Shown piece after piece: positions 43,904 through 52,025 of a stretch of DNA of 64,000 nt. The notes under the pieces were generated by a model. The model saw nothing but the letters and a program-made list of their open reading frames with translations. It was not told where the DNA came from and made no database searches. The stretch covers positions 186,001 to 250,000 of the forward strand of contig NZ_FNNZ01000001.1 in assembly GCF_900106925.1 (NCBI RefSeq). The letters run 5' to 3'. Position numbers and translations under genes: made by a program. The DNA comes from Thiocapsa roseopersicina (GTDB lineage Bacteria; Pseudomonadota; Gammaproteobacteria; Chromatiales; Chromatiaceae). How positions within the stretch are numbered: position 1 is the first letter of the stretch; every line of letters starts with the position of its first letter.

Positions 43904-45007
43904 ATGAGTCGTTTGCATGTCGCTCTGCTGTCGACTGCCTCACCAGGGGTGCTGGGGAGCATGTCGGTCTATGCCGACCTGGTGGCTCGTGAGTTGGCGA
44001 CCTTTGCCCCGGAATGGGACGTCGAACTGGTGCAGCTTTTGGGTGCGCGTGAAGATGCGCCGGGTGGTCGGATGACGGAGCGTTTTATCCGCGTGCGCAA
44101 AATACTGGTTGCGCGGAGGCTCGCTGAAGCCGTGAAGGCGGATGTCTATCACCTCCTCGACGGCAGCTTCGGTTATATGGTCGCTGGGCTCCCGTGGGCT
44201 CGTACGCTGGTTACGGTGCACGATCTGATCCCGGCCCTCCAGGCCCATGGCCGGTTCGGTGTGCGACCGCCTGGATGGGCAGCGAGGCGGCTCATCGATT
44301 CCAGTCTGCGAGTCATCGCCCGAGCCGGAAGTGTGTGCGCTGTAAGCCGGCAGACGGCGGACGATGTGCTCGCGTTGACCAAGCGCCCCGTTGATGCGGT
44401 GATTCATTCGCCTTTGAAGAATTTTCCGCCTATTGAGGTGGTGGGTCTGGAGTGTCGTTCCTCCGATCCGCCGTTTGTGTTGCACGTGGGGAATAACAGC
44501 TTTTACAAGAACCGAGCCGGCGTCCTGAAGGTTTTCGCGATCATGCTCCGCCAGCGCCCGGAGCTGCGCTTGGTGATGGCAGGTCCGGCGCCGGATGGTC
44601 CGCTGATGAAGGTAATGGGAGAGTATCAGCTCGGAGAGTGCGTCCGTTTCGTCACGAACCCGGATGATACCGAGCTGGCCGATTTGTATCGTCGGGCAGT
44701 GCTTTTTCTGTTCCCTAGCGTATACGAAGGCTTCGGTTGGCCGCCCCTTGAGGCGATGCATTTCGGGTGTCCGGTGGTGTGCTCCGATGCCGGTTCGCTG
44801 CCCGAGGTCACGGGGGAGGCGGCACTGCGCTGCCCGCCTGACGATATCGCAGGGCTCGCGGCGGCTGGTTTGCGAATTCTGGATGATCCGGCCCTGGCGT
44901 CGCGCCTGGTGAAGCAGGGGCGGGATAATCTCGAACGCTTCGGCTCCGGTCAAATGGCACACGCCTTGGTGACCTTGTACCAGCGGCTTGCAGTAGGCAA
45001 GACTTGA
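43904..45007 (+). CDS. family 4 (GT-B) glycosyltransferase
   Basis: A 367-residue protein. The N-terminal half has VYHLLDGSFGYMVAG and TLVTVHDLIPAL; the donor half has FVLHVGNNSFYKNRAGVLKV, LVMAGPAPDGP and FPSVYEGFGWPPLEAMHFGC (EX7E). It resembles mannosyltransferase-B-like enzymes of O-antigen loci. A GT4 follows 20 nt downstream. Confidence 0.88.
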   Translation: MSRLHVALLSTASPGVLGSMSVYADLVARELATFAPEWDVELVQLLGAREDAPGGRMTERFIRVRKILVARRLAEAVKADVYHLLDGSFGYMVAGLPWARTLVTVHDLIPALQAHGRFGVRPPGWAARRLIDSSLRVIARAGSVCAVSRQTADDVLALTKRPVDAVIHSPLKNFPPIEVVGLECRSSDPPFVLHVGNNSFYKNRAGVLKVFAIMLRQRPELRLVMAGPAPDGPLMKVMGEYQLGECVRFVTNPDDTELADLYRRAVLFLFPSVYEGFGWPPLEAMHFGCPVVCSDAGSLPEVTGEAALRCPPDDIAGLAAAGLRILDDPALASRLVKQGRDNLERFGSGQMAHALVTLYQRLAVGKT

Positions 45008-45026
45008 TAGGGATGGAGCTTTTCAG

Positions 45027-46145
45027 ATGTTGATCGCAGTCGATGCCCTACCGATCACCAATCTCTCGGGCCGGCATGTCCTGCTCGGACATCTGGCGAA
45101 TCTGGCGGCGGCCCTCGGCGGGCGTCATCGCTTTGTCGTGCTTCATCATCGTGGCAATCGGGACCTGCGACGTGACCTCGGCGAGGGGGTGGCATGGCAG
45201 GAATGCGCGGGGATCGGGACGGGCTGGGTCAGCCGGTTGCTTTGGCAGGCGACACGGATGCAGGGCCTTCTGACGCGCCTGGGTGCGGATCTCGTGATTT
45301 CGACCTCCGGCGCCTTGATCCCCGGCGTGCGTTTGCCGCAGGTCGTGCTGGCGCAGAATCCCTGGTGCTATTTTCCGGAGTTTCACACGGGGCCAGCCGA
45401 CCGGCTCAAGGCGGCCTTGCAGCGGTTGGGTTATCGTGCGGCACAGCGCCGCGCGCTCGGTGTCTTTTATCTTTCCGGCTATGTGGAGCGGCGCTATCGG
45501 GAGGATGCGGGTTGTCGGTCTGCGCACGGGCGTGTGCTCTATGTCGGCATTGATGATGCAACTTTTCTCGCCGCCCGTGAGCGTCAGGATTTTGCCGAGC
45601 GCCCGATCGAGATCCTGACCGTCTCGGTCATGACACCGCACAAGGCAATCGAGGATGTGGTGCAGGTGTTTGCGCGGGTACGTGCGGCCGGGGTTCCTGC
45701 CACGCTGACGCTGGTGGGGCCCTGGAGCGATGATGGCTATCGACTTCGGATCGAGGCGCTGATCGCGCGATTGGAACTTGTGGCGCATGTGACGATCACG
45801 GGCAAGGTCACCACCGAGCAGTTGCATGCGCACTATGGTCGGGCTCGCGTCTTCTGTCTGCTCAGCCGTTGCGAGTCTTTCGGGATCCCGGCGGTCGAGG
45901 CACAGTGTTTCGGGACGCCGTCGGTGGTGGCGGATGTGTGCGCGCCGCCCGAGGTGGCTGGCCCCGGCGGTTTTGCACTCCCACCGGATGCGCTGGATGA
46001 GACGGCGGAGCGGCTGGTTGGGCTTCTGACTGACGAGCCGACCTGGCGGATCAACTCCGAGCGCGCGTTGGCAAATGCCGAGCGCTTCCGCTGGGATAGG
46101 GTCTCGGCGCCGTTGATCGAGTTCTTGGATCCTGTGCCCGTTTAA
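45027..46145 (+). CDS. family 4 (GT-B) glycosyltransferase
   Basis: A 372-residue protein: LIAVDALPITNLSGRHVLLG at the N-terminus, ILTVSVMTPHKAIEDVVQVF and LSRCESFGIPAVEAQCFGTP at the donor site. ATG 45027 follows GGAG. The TAA stop codon is supplied by the terminal repeat of MITE-like element C, in exactly the same register (xxT TAA AC) as in ridA and mltB. Confidence 0.88.
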   Translation: MLIAVDALPITNLSGRHVLLGHLANLAAALGGRHRFVVLHHRGNRDLRRDLGEGVAWQECAGIGTGWVSRLLWQATRMQGLLTRLGADLVISTSGALIPGVRLPQVVLAQNPWCYFPEFHTGPADRLKAALQRLGYRAAQRRALGVFYLSGYVERRYREDAGCRSAHGRVLYVGIDDATFLAARERQDFAERPIEILTVSVMTPHKAIEDVVQVFARVRAAGVPATLTLVGPWSDDGYRLRIEALIARLELVAHVTITGKVTTEQLHAHYGRARVFCLLSRCESFGIPAVEAQCFGTPSVVADVCAPPEVAGPGGFALPPDALDETAERLVGLLTDEPTWRINSERALANAERFRWDRVSAPLIEFLDPVPV

Positions 46146-46230
46146 ACCGCGCCCAAAGCGGTATGAGATGTTTTTCGATGGGATCCCCCGTCGCACGTGA
46201 CGACCGAGCGCTGGGACAGGCGCGGTATAA
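46142..46230. repeat. MITE-like element C
   Basis: Left end TTAAACCGCGCC (46142-46153), right end GGCGCGGTATAA (46219-46230); one mismatch between the terminal repeats. The interior matches element B in reverse. The left end overlaps the stop of the upstream glycosyltransferase. Confidence 0.83.
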
Positions 46231-46251
46231 GATGTGAAAAACTATATCAGT

Positions 46252-46337
46252 CTAAACTGCGCCCCCGCTAAGGGCTCTGGATGCACCAATCGCCGAACTC
46301 ATTCGACAATGAGCATCTCGCTCTGGACACAGTTTAA
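46252..46337. repeat. MITE-like element D
   Basis: CTAAACTGCGCC at the left and GGACACAGTTTAA at the right form imperfect terminal repeats. The reverse complement aligns with element A and with the half element before recG (CCAGAGCGAGATGCTCA). Only 21 bp separate it from element C, the same spacing as between A and B. Confidence 0.83.
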
Positions 46338-46412
46338 ACATGAGTCTGACCGTGACCTCGCGACCGATCGTCGCTGCGAGGCCGACCGGCGGTTCTGCAA
46401 GGAGGACCACAC

Positions 46413-46517
46413 ATGATGACGGCGGCTTCAAGGTATGCGGGCGCGCTAGGCGCGCGAAGCGATGTCGCCGTTTCCGTGCAGGCGTCACCCGTCTCGCTCA
46501 CGGATGGGCTTTCGTGA
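46413..46517 (+). CDS. 34-residue ORF coupled to the YdcF/ElyC-like gene
   Basis: A perfect AAGGAGG lies seven nt before ATG 46413. The frame encodes MMTAASRYAGALGARSD... and ends at TGA 46515-46517, which overlaps GTG 46514 of the next gene. It may be a leader peptide or the original N-terminus separated by a frameshift; no family is recognised. Confidence 0.5.
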   Translation: MMTAASRYAGALGARSDVAVSVQASPVSLTDGLS

Positions 46518-47278
46518 CGCTGGTCTGGTTGTCTCCCTTGCTGCATGTCTTGGCACTCTGGGCGCTGGCCTTGTTGTTGCTCGCACTCGGGCGCCAGCGC
46601 GCGGCGCTGGTGGCGGGTCTGATCGGCTGGATCTGGTTGACTTTCTGGTCACTCCCGATCGTCAGCGGGTCTGCGCGCGTTGGCCTGGAAGCCGAGTTTC
46701 CGGCGATACCGATTGAACGGCTGCCGCACGCGGATGCGATCGTGGTGCTGGGCGGGGCCATCGGTACCCCGGATGCCCGGCGTCCGTTTCCGACCCTCAC
46801 CGATTCGTCCGACCGTCTATGGCAAGCCGCGCGTCTGTACCGGGCCGGCAGAGCGCCGATGCTGGTCCTGAGCGGCGGTAGCGACACCGCAGTAGCCCTA
46901 ACCTCCGAGGCGCAGGCGATGCAGGTTTTCCTGTCGGACATGGGTGTACCGCCCGATGTGATGCTTCTGGAAGAGCGCAGCCGCACGACGCTGCAGAATG
47001 CCGAGTTCTCCGCGGTCTTGCTGCGTGAGGAGGGCATCGAGCGCGTGCTTCTGGTGACGTCGGCCTTTCATATGCGACGTGCGATGGACGCCTTCGAGGC
47101 CCAAGGGCTTCAGGCGCTTCCGGCTGCTGCTGACCATGCGATGGCGCCAGCGGGGCCGGGCGCGTGGATCCCGAGCGCCGGTGCGCTCAATAACGCGGCC
47201 TTCGTGATCAAGGAGTGGGTCGGCCGCGCGGTCGGTCGGGTACTCTGGTCACGGCCCGATTCGGCCTTGGAGCTTTAG
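46514..47278 (+). CDS. YdcF/ElyC-like DUF218 envelope protein
   Basis: Started at GTG 46514 the protein has 254 residues, close to ElyC (259). Two hydrophobic helices (LLHVLALWALALLLLALG and a second at about 37-57) anchor a DUF218 domain: ADAIVVLGGAIGTPDARRP, LVLSGGSDTAVALTSEAQAM, SRTTLQNAEFSAVLL and VLLVTSAFHMRRAM. ElyC affects undecaprenyl lipid-carrier use in peptidoglycan synthesis, which would suit a polysaccharide locus. The same frame is open back to 46340, but that start has no ribosome site and abuts element D. Confidence 0.82.
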   Translation: MTLVWLSPLLHVLALWALALLLLALGRQRAALVAGLIGWIWLTFWSLPIVSGSARVGLEAEFPAIPIERLPHADAIVVLGGAIGTPDARRPFPTLTDSSDRLWQAARLYRAGRAPMLVLSGGSDTAVALTSEAQAMQVFLSDMGVPPDVMLLEERSRTTLQNAEFSAVLLREEGIERVLLVTSAFHMRRAMDAFEAQGLQALPAAADHAMAPAGPGAWIPSAGALNNAAFVIKEWVGRAVGRVLWSRPDSALEL

Positions 47279-47283
47279 TCGAT

Positions 47284-48711
47284 ATGGCTCTTTATGCCCT
47301 GATCTTTGTCATGGCCGCCGGCTCCTTGCTCACCTTGAGCCGCTGGCGTTATGGACTCTTTGTTGTTGTTGCGCTTGCGGCGTTTCAGGATCCGGTACGC
47401 AAGCTGGTTTCTGGCGCCCCCGGTTATCTGGTTTTGGCCACGGCCCCGGTGCTTGTATTGACGATTGTCTCACTCATCGCAAGTCGGCGTTCTTGGTGGC
47501 GGGATGTGGCAAGGAGTTTCCCTGCCATCGATAAGGCGATGACCTTTTTCATGCTGGCGTGCATTCCGCCTATTTTGATCTCGGCGACCTATGGTCCGGG
47601 CAGTTGGATGCTCACTCTTCTGGGCATCTTTTCCTACGGCACCATCCTGATGTTGATCGTGATCGGTTACCATTTTCCCAGGAATACCGATTCCATACGT
47701 CAATTGCTCGGATTCTATTGTGTCGTGACCTCGGTGATGTTGATTGGCGGCCCCATTCAGTACCTGGGATTATGGCCGAATTCACCTCTGCTCGGTACCG
47801 AAGCGCTGGATATGGAGTGGGTTCGTCATGGTTCCGGATACATCGTCCAGATGATCGCAGGCTTCTATCGCAGCCCGGATGTCATGGGTTGGCATGCCGC
47901 GGCCGTGATGATGCTGTCACTTGTCCTGGCGATGACCACGCGCGGCCCGACCCGCTGGTTCTGGTTACTGCTGGCCGCCGCTGCTGTGTTCCCGTTATTG
48001 CTGTGTGGACGACGCAAGATGGTCTACATGATCCCGGCCTTTTTGGTTGCCGTGACTGCGCTCCAGTTGATGGCGGGAGGGCATCGAAAGATCCTGTCAC
48101 GATTCGGTCTTATTGCGGTCCCTCTGGCAAGTCTTTGGATCGTGCAGGGCTGGATGGGCGAAGAGAGCGAGCAGATCCGCTATTACACAGACAACCCGGA
48201 TGACGTCCGGACGCAGTTCCAGAGACATGGTTTTGACTCGGTGATCGAGACGTATCTCCAAGCAGGATTCTTCGGGAGCGGGATGGGGGTAGCCACGCCC
48301 GGCTCGCACCACCTTCAGGTGGCGCGACCTCGGGTGTGGCAGGAAAGTGGACCAAGCCGGGTGATGGTCGAGCTTGGAGCACCTGGTTTGCTCGCACTGA
48401 CATTTCTGCTCGCAATGATTTTGCGCTCCGCGTGGCAGGTGACCCGCTCCCACCTGCGCGTGCGATCCCCGGTGGCTGTCTATGCGCTCGGTCTACTCGC
48501 TTTCTTCATCGCCAACGTAAGCGGGTTGATCGTCTCGGGCCAGATCCTCGCGGATCCATTCGCGGCGACCTTGCTCGGGCTTTCGGTCGGGCTCGTGTTG
48601 TCACTGGCTCGAGTGCCGGTGACGGGTCGAGATGGTCTGAACCGGATTGTGAGTTATCCCGGAGTGTCGAATCGCTTCGAACGCATTCCATCGATGCGCT
48701 CGAGCTCATGA
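47284..48711 (+). CDS. O-antigen polymerase/ligase-like membrane protein
   Basis: A 475-residue protein with about eleven hydrophobic helices and one large periplasmic loop near 285-360 (YYTDNPDDVRTQFQRHGFDS). CGRRKMVYMIPAF and the Wzy_C-like layout suggest the O-antigen ligase/polymerase superfamily. Because Wzm/Wzt exporters do not need Wzy, it may be a ligase or may belong to a second, Wzx/Wzy-type glycan. ATG 47284 is five nt after the preceding stop. It overlaps the next start by ATGA. Confidence 0.75.
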   Translation: MALYALIFVMAAGSLLTLSRWRYGLFVVVALAAFQDPVRKLVSGAPGYLVLATAPVLVLTIVSLIASRRSWWRDVARSFPAIDKAMTFFMLACIPPILISATYGPGSWMLTLLGIFSYGTILMLIVIGYHFPRNTDSIRQLLGFYCVVTSVMLIGGPIQYLGLWPNSPLLGTEALDMEWVRHGSGYIVQMIAGFYRSPDVMGWHAAAVMMLSLVLAMTTRGPTRWFWLLLAAAAVFPLLLCGRRKMVYMIPAFLVAVTALQLMAGGHRKILSRFGLIAVPLASLWIVQGWMGEESEQIRYYTDNPDDVRTQFQRHGFDSVIETYLQAGFFGSGMGVATPGSHHLQVARPRVWQESGPSRVMVELGAPGLLALTFLLAMILRSAWQVTRSHLRVRSPVAVYALGLLAFFIANVSGLIVSGQILADPFAATLLGLSVGLVLSLARVPVTGRDGLNRIVSYPGVSNRFERIPSMRSSS

Positions 48712-49256
48712 CGCTCTCCATCGATGTTTGCCGCAGGCAGCGGCCATACAGCCGGCGCGAATATCTGGGCCGTGTGCTCTGGTCCTTGGCACAACCGTTC
48801 TTTCGTCTCAGTCCTCGACCGCTGTTTGGTTGGCGCGCGCTTCTACTGCGCCTGTTTGGCGCTCGGATCGGGCCTCGTGCGCATGTCTATCCCAGTGCTC
48901 GGATCTATTTACCTTGGAATCTGACGATGGGGGCAGAGGCGAGCATCGGCGAATGGGCGCTGATTTACAATCTGGGGTCGGTCAGTATCGGCGATCGAGC
49001 CACGATCTCTCATCGCGCCCATTTGTGCGCGGGAAGTCATGATTATCGTGATCCCGCGCTGCCCTTGCTGCGGCTGCCGATCGAGGTCGGACCCCAAGCA
49101 TGGATCTGCGCGGATGCCTTCGTGGGGCCGGGGCGACGGATCGGAGAGGGGGCCATCGTCGGAGCGGCAGCGGTTGTCGTGAAGGATGTCCCGCCTTGGA
49201 CGATCGTTGCCGGGAATCCGGCGCGCGTCATTCGCTCACGGCAAATGTTCAGGTAG
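48708..49256 (+). CDS. WcaF-like hexapeptide acetyltransferase
   Basis: A 182-residue left-handed beta-helix protein. PRAHVYPSARIYLPWNLTMG, ASIGEWALIYNLGSVSIGD, the catalytic-type CAGSHDY and RIGEGAIVGAAAVVVKDVPP are hexapeptide turns; GNPARVI ends the domain. The family O-acetylates colanic acid or other surface glycans with acetyl-CoA. ATG 48708 overlaps the upstream stop; the longer frame is inside that gene. Confidence 0.87.
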   Translation: MTLSIDVCRRQRPYSRREYLGRVLWSLAQPFFRLSPRPLFGWRALLLRLFGARIGPRAHVYPSARIYLPWNLTMGAEASIGEWALIYNLGSVSIGDRATISHRAHLCAGSHDYRDPALPLLRLPIEVGPQAWICADAFVGPGRRIGEGAIVGAAAVVVKDVPPWTIVAGNPARVIRSRQMFR

Positions 49257-49458
49257 CCAATTGACCTTTAGAAATCTTGGCAGCCAGGCTTTACCAGCGA
49301 AGTCCCAGCTAGCACACCACCAGGGCTTTCGGAGTTTGAGCCTTTGCCGTTTACCAGACTCGGCGCAGGGTAGCTTCGAGTAGATCGGCAGTGTCTTTCG
49401 CAAATGGGAAGTTCACTGCGGGGTTGCTCAGCCATGACAGATTCACCGGAGAAGCAGG

Positions 49459-50907
49459 GTGCGGATAAGAGGCGACACATTAGCGATACTGACGGTCTTC
49501 TTCGTCATCATGGCATTCAAGTTGTTCCTCTTACTCCTGTTTCCCTTACCGGAAGCCTGGAACGGCGATGCCGGCGACTATGCCCGTAAGGCCCTTTACT
49601 TCTACGATCACGGGCAGTTTCCGGCAATACGGGCGGACCCGACGGATCGTCCGGATCTTGCCTACTCCGACTTCCGTCCTCCCGGTTATCCTCTGTTCGT
49701 TGCCTCGCTGCTGGGCTTTGGCCAATCGGTGCCCGAGATCACCCTATCGGTGCGGCTTGCTCAGTTTGGGCTCGATCTCGCTACCACTGCACTGCTTCTC
49801 ATGGTGGTTTGGCGCTTCCATCATTCTGGCGGTTACCGTTGGGTCGCCGCCCTCCTGCTTGGTGTTCAGCCTTGGACATCGGCGTTTATCGTTAGCGTGA
49901 ATCCGGATACCTTAACGGCCAGCCTCTTACTCGCCGGTGTTGCTCTCCTGGCGCTGTTTGTCACCGCGCGAGCGCACCGGGTCAAGCCATTGGCTCTAGT
50001 CGGGGCGAGTCTCTTGCTGAGTCTGACCTTTCTGGCCCGGCCGGAGATGATCCTTTTCGCCTTTGCGCTGCTCCTGATCGGTCTGGCGATGGCCTTGCCG
50101 GCCCTAAACTGGCGGAGCTTTGTGCTCTACGGTCTTCTGGCAGCGATGCCTTTCCTGGCTATTGTTGGTGCAAATGTCTCTTACCGCTGGCAGGTTGCTC
50201 AGGAGGTCAGGATCTTCGGTGAATTCGAGCACGCAACACCTGGTCTGACGCTTTGGAGCCTGACCTGGATCGCCCCCCAGTCAGCCAAGGAGAAGATCAT
50301 CTGGGGACCCTTGATGATCGGCCCGGACGAGTTTGCCAGGCTGCCCGCCGCTGCATTTGCAGATGACGCCGAACGCGAAAAGCTCTTGTCGGTTGTGCGT
50401 GCGGTGGAAGCGCGACGCTTAATGATGCCTGAGGAGGACCGCTTATTCGGTGCCATTGCGAAAGAACGAATCGAGCGCGATCCGTGGAGCTACTATCTCT
50501 GGAACCGCCTCTACAGTTCCGCTAACTTTTGGGTGAATCTCAACAATGCCTCGCATTACCTGAACGCCTTCGCTCTGTTGCCAAGAACCTTGAGCAAGGC
50601 TCTGACCGGTGGATTCTTAGTGCTAAAGCTGGTGCTATTGATGTTGTTCGTCGTCGGTATCGTGCGGTTGGCGAGACTCGGGTACGCGGCAGCAACAGCG
50701 CGCTGGGACGTAAGTTTGCTCTGGATTGGGACTGCATTTGTGTTTTTGAGAACCTTCTATTTTGGAGGGATCGTCGGCTATGTCGAATACCGCTATGCAT
50801 TGGTCGCTTGGCCGTTCGTGCTGGCTGTAGCCCTGTTTGGGTTGGCGGGGCTATGGCCTTTTGTTGCTCGGTGCATAGCGACAAACCGAGATGCCGCAAG
50901 TAGATAA
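49459..50907 (+). CDS. ArnT/PMT-like integral membrane glycosyltransferase (GT-C)
   Basis: A 482-residue protein with about eleven hydrophobic segments. After the first helix comes EAWNGDAGDYARKALYF, with the acidic residues typical of the first periplasmic loop of GT39/GT83 enzymes, followed by DFRPPGYPLFVASLLG. Such enzymes use undecaprenyl- or dolichyl-phosphate sugars on the periplasmic side. GTG 49459 has GGAG eight nt upstream. GtrB- and GtrA-like genes downstream (53581, 60229) could supply the lipid-linked donor. Confidence 0.78.
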   Translation: MRIRGDTLAILTVFFVIMAFKLFLLLLFPLPEAWNGDAGDYARKALYFYDHGQFPAIRADPTDRPDLAYSDFRPPGYPLFVASLLGFGQSVPEITLSVRLAQFGLDLATTALLLMVVWRFHHSGGYRWVAALLLGVQPWTSAFIVSVNPDTLTASLLLAGVALLALFVTARAHRVKPLALVGASLLLSLTFLARPEMILFAFALLLIGLAMALPALNWRSFVLYGLLAAMPFLAIVGANVSYRWQVAQEVRIFGEFEHATPGLTLWSLTWIAPQSAKEKIIWGPLMIGPDEFARLPAAAFADDAEREKLLSVVRAVEARRLMMPEEDRLFGAIAKERIERDPWSYYLWNRLYSSANFWVNLNNASHYLNAFALLPRTLSKALTGGFLVLKLVLLMLFVVGIVRLARLGYAAATARWDVSLLWIGTAFVFLRTFYFGGIVGYVEYRYALVAWPFVLAVALFGLAGLWPFVARCIATNRDAASR

Positions 50908-50966
50908 AAACCTCGTCTAATTGAAATGATCATTGTCGATACGAGATAGCGGAGAGGCCCGATCAA

Positions 50967-51128
50967 GTGACAATCGAGTATAGCGCTGATGAAGACGACA
51001 TCTTCCGTCCCTTGATCCCAATCCTGTACCGCGACGAGGAGTACGAGCAAAGCGGATTCGAGACCCTCTCGGCGATGCAGGAGCGGCACTTCTGTTATCG
51101 CGGCCGGCATCGCTTTCTGCTCGCATAG
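50967..51128 (+). pseudogene. N-terminal fragment of a methyltransferase paralogous to 52026
   Basis: From GTG 50967 the 53 codons include DEEYEQSGFETLSAMQERHF and [10 protein letters not shown], matching [20 protein letters not shown] and [10 protein letters not shown] of the intact gene 1 kb downstream. The frame ends at TAG exactly where pseI-like sequence begins. The SAM-binding domain is missing. Confidence 0.75.
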
Positions 51129-51129
51129 G

Positions 51130-51548
51130 GGGATACCTCAGGGTCCGTCCCCGGTTTCCGCACCGCCGTGGCCTTCGGCGCAACCGTCATCGAAAAGCAC
51201 TTCACCCTCAGCCGCGCCGACGGCGGTGTGGACAGCGCCTGATCCATGGAGCCGCACGAGATGGCCGCCCTGGTCGTCGAGACCGAACGCGCCTGGCAGG
51301 CGCTAGGTGCCGTCCAATGCGGTCCGACCGAGGCGGAGCTGCCCTCGCGGCGCTTCCGGCGTTCGCTCTACATCGCCGAAGACATGCAGCCCGGCGACAC
51401 CCTGACCCCGCGTAACTTGCGCAGCATCCGACCGGGCCACGGCTTGCCGCCGAAGTATCACGACATCCTGCTCGGCAAACGCGTGAGCAAGGCCGTCAAA
51501 GCCGGCACCGCGATGGCGTGGGATCTTTTGTTTGAGGACGAGAAATAA
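51130..51548 (+). pseudogene. C-terminal remnant of a pseudaminic/sialic acid synthase (PseI/NeuB)
   Basis: The readable sequence GSVPGFRTAVAFGATVIEKHF then TLSRADGGVDSA matches the end of the NeuB barrel; a TGA at 51241-51243 interrupts it where relatives have Phe before SMEPHEMAALV. The SAF (antifreeze-like) domain follows intact: RSLYIAEDMQPGDTLTPRNL and RPGHGLPPKYHDILLGK. The N-terminal two thirds are gone. PseI relatives share the SMEP and GHGLPPK forms, so pseudaminic acid is the more likely former product. Confidence 0.82.
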
Positions 51549-51578
51549 GGAGCGCCGTACCGACGGCGATGAAATGCG

Positions 51579-51896
51579 ATGACAATCGAAATCCAGGTGG
51601 CACTCATCGGAGCCGCAGCAACCGTGCTTGCGGCCATCATCGCGACCGGGGGCGCTGCGTTGATCTTTGCGCACCGCGGCGTCGTGATCCGACTCGCCCG
51701 GCAAGTCGAGGCCTATCACGCGCAGGAAGGTCGACTGGTCGAAGCGCTCATCAGCGCAGCGGGCCAAGAACCCACGGAAGCATTGGTCAAGCAGCGGCGT
51801 GGTGCATACAGGAAGGACGCCTCCGACGCAGCGCGTCCGTCGATGACGGCCCTCGAGGCCCGCAAAATCCGCCGGCGGTATTTCAGCGTCGACTAG
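51579..51896 (+). CDS. small single-helix membrane protein of unknown function
   Basis: A 105-residue protein with one N-terminal transmembrane helix (VALIGAAATVLAAIIATGGAA) and a charged helical remainder (YHAQEGRLVEALISAAGQ). It begins 31 nt after the pseI remnant. No family was recognised; the frame has coding-like composition but only a weak ribosome site. Confidence 0.5.
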   Translation: MTIEIQVALIGAAATVLAAIIATGGAALIFAHRGVVIRLARQVEAYHAQEGRLVEALISAAGQEPTEALVKQRRGAYRKDASDAARPSMTALEARKIRRRYFSVD

Positions 51897-52025
51897 ATCA
51901 GGCGGAGCGCGTTCGGCGGCAGTACAATCGACCTGCGCCGGGCCGATGTCACATTGTCCAATGCATCAACGCAAGCCACCTGTGGCGCCGATGCGCTTTT
52001 TTGATTTGAGTCACGGATCGCAAAC

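Noticed and set aside
46872-46882. ops-like GGCGGTAGCGA inside the YdcF gene
   Set aside because: It encodes the conserved GGSD residues of the DUF218 domain and mismatches the last base, so it is explained by coding.
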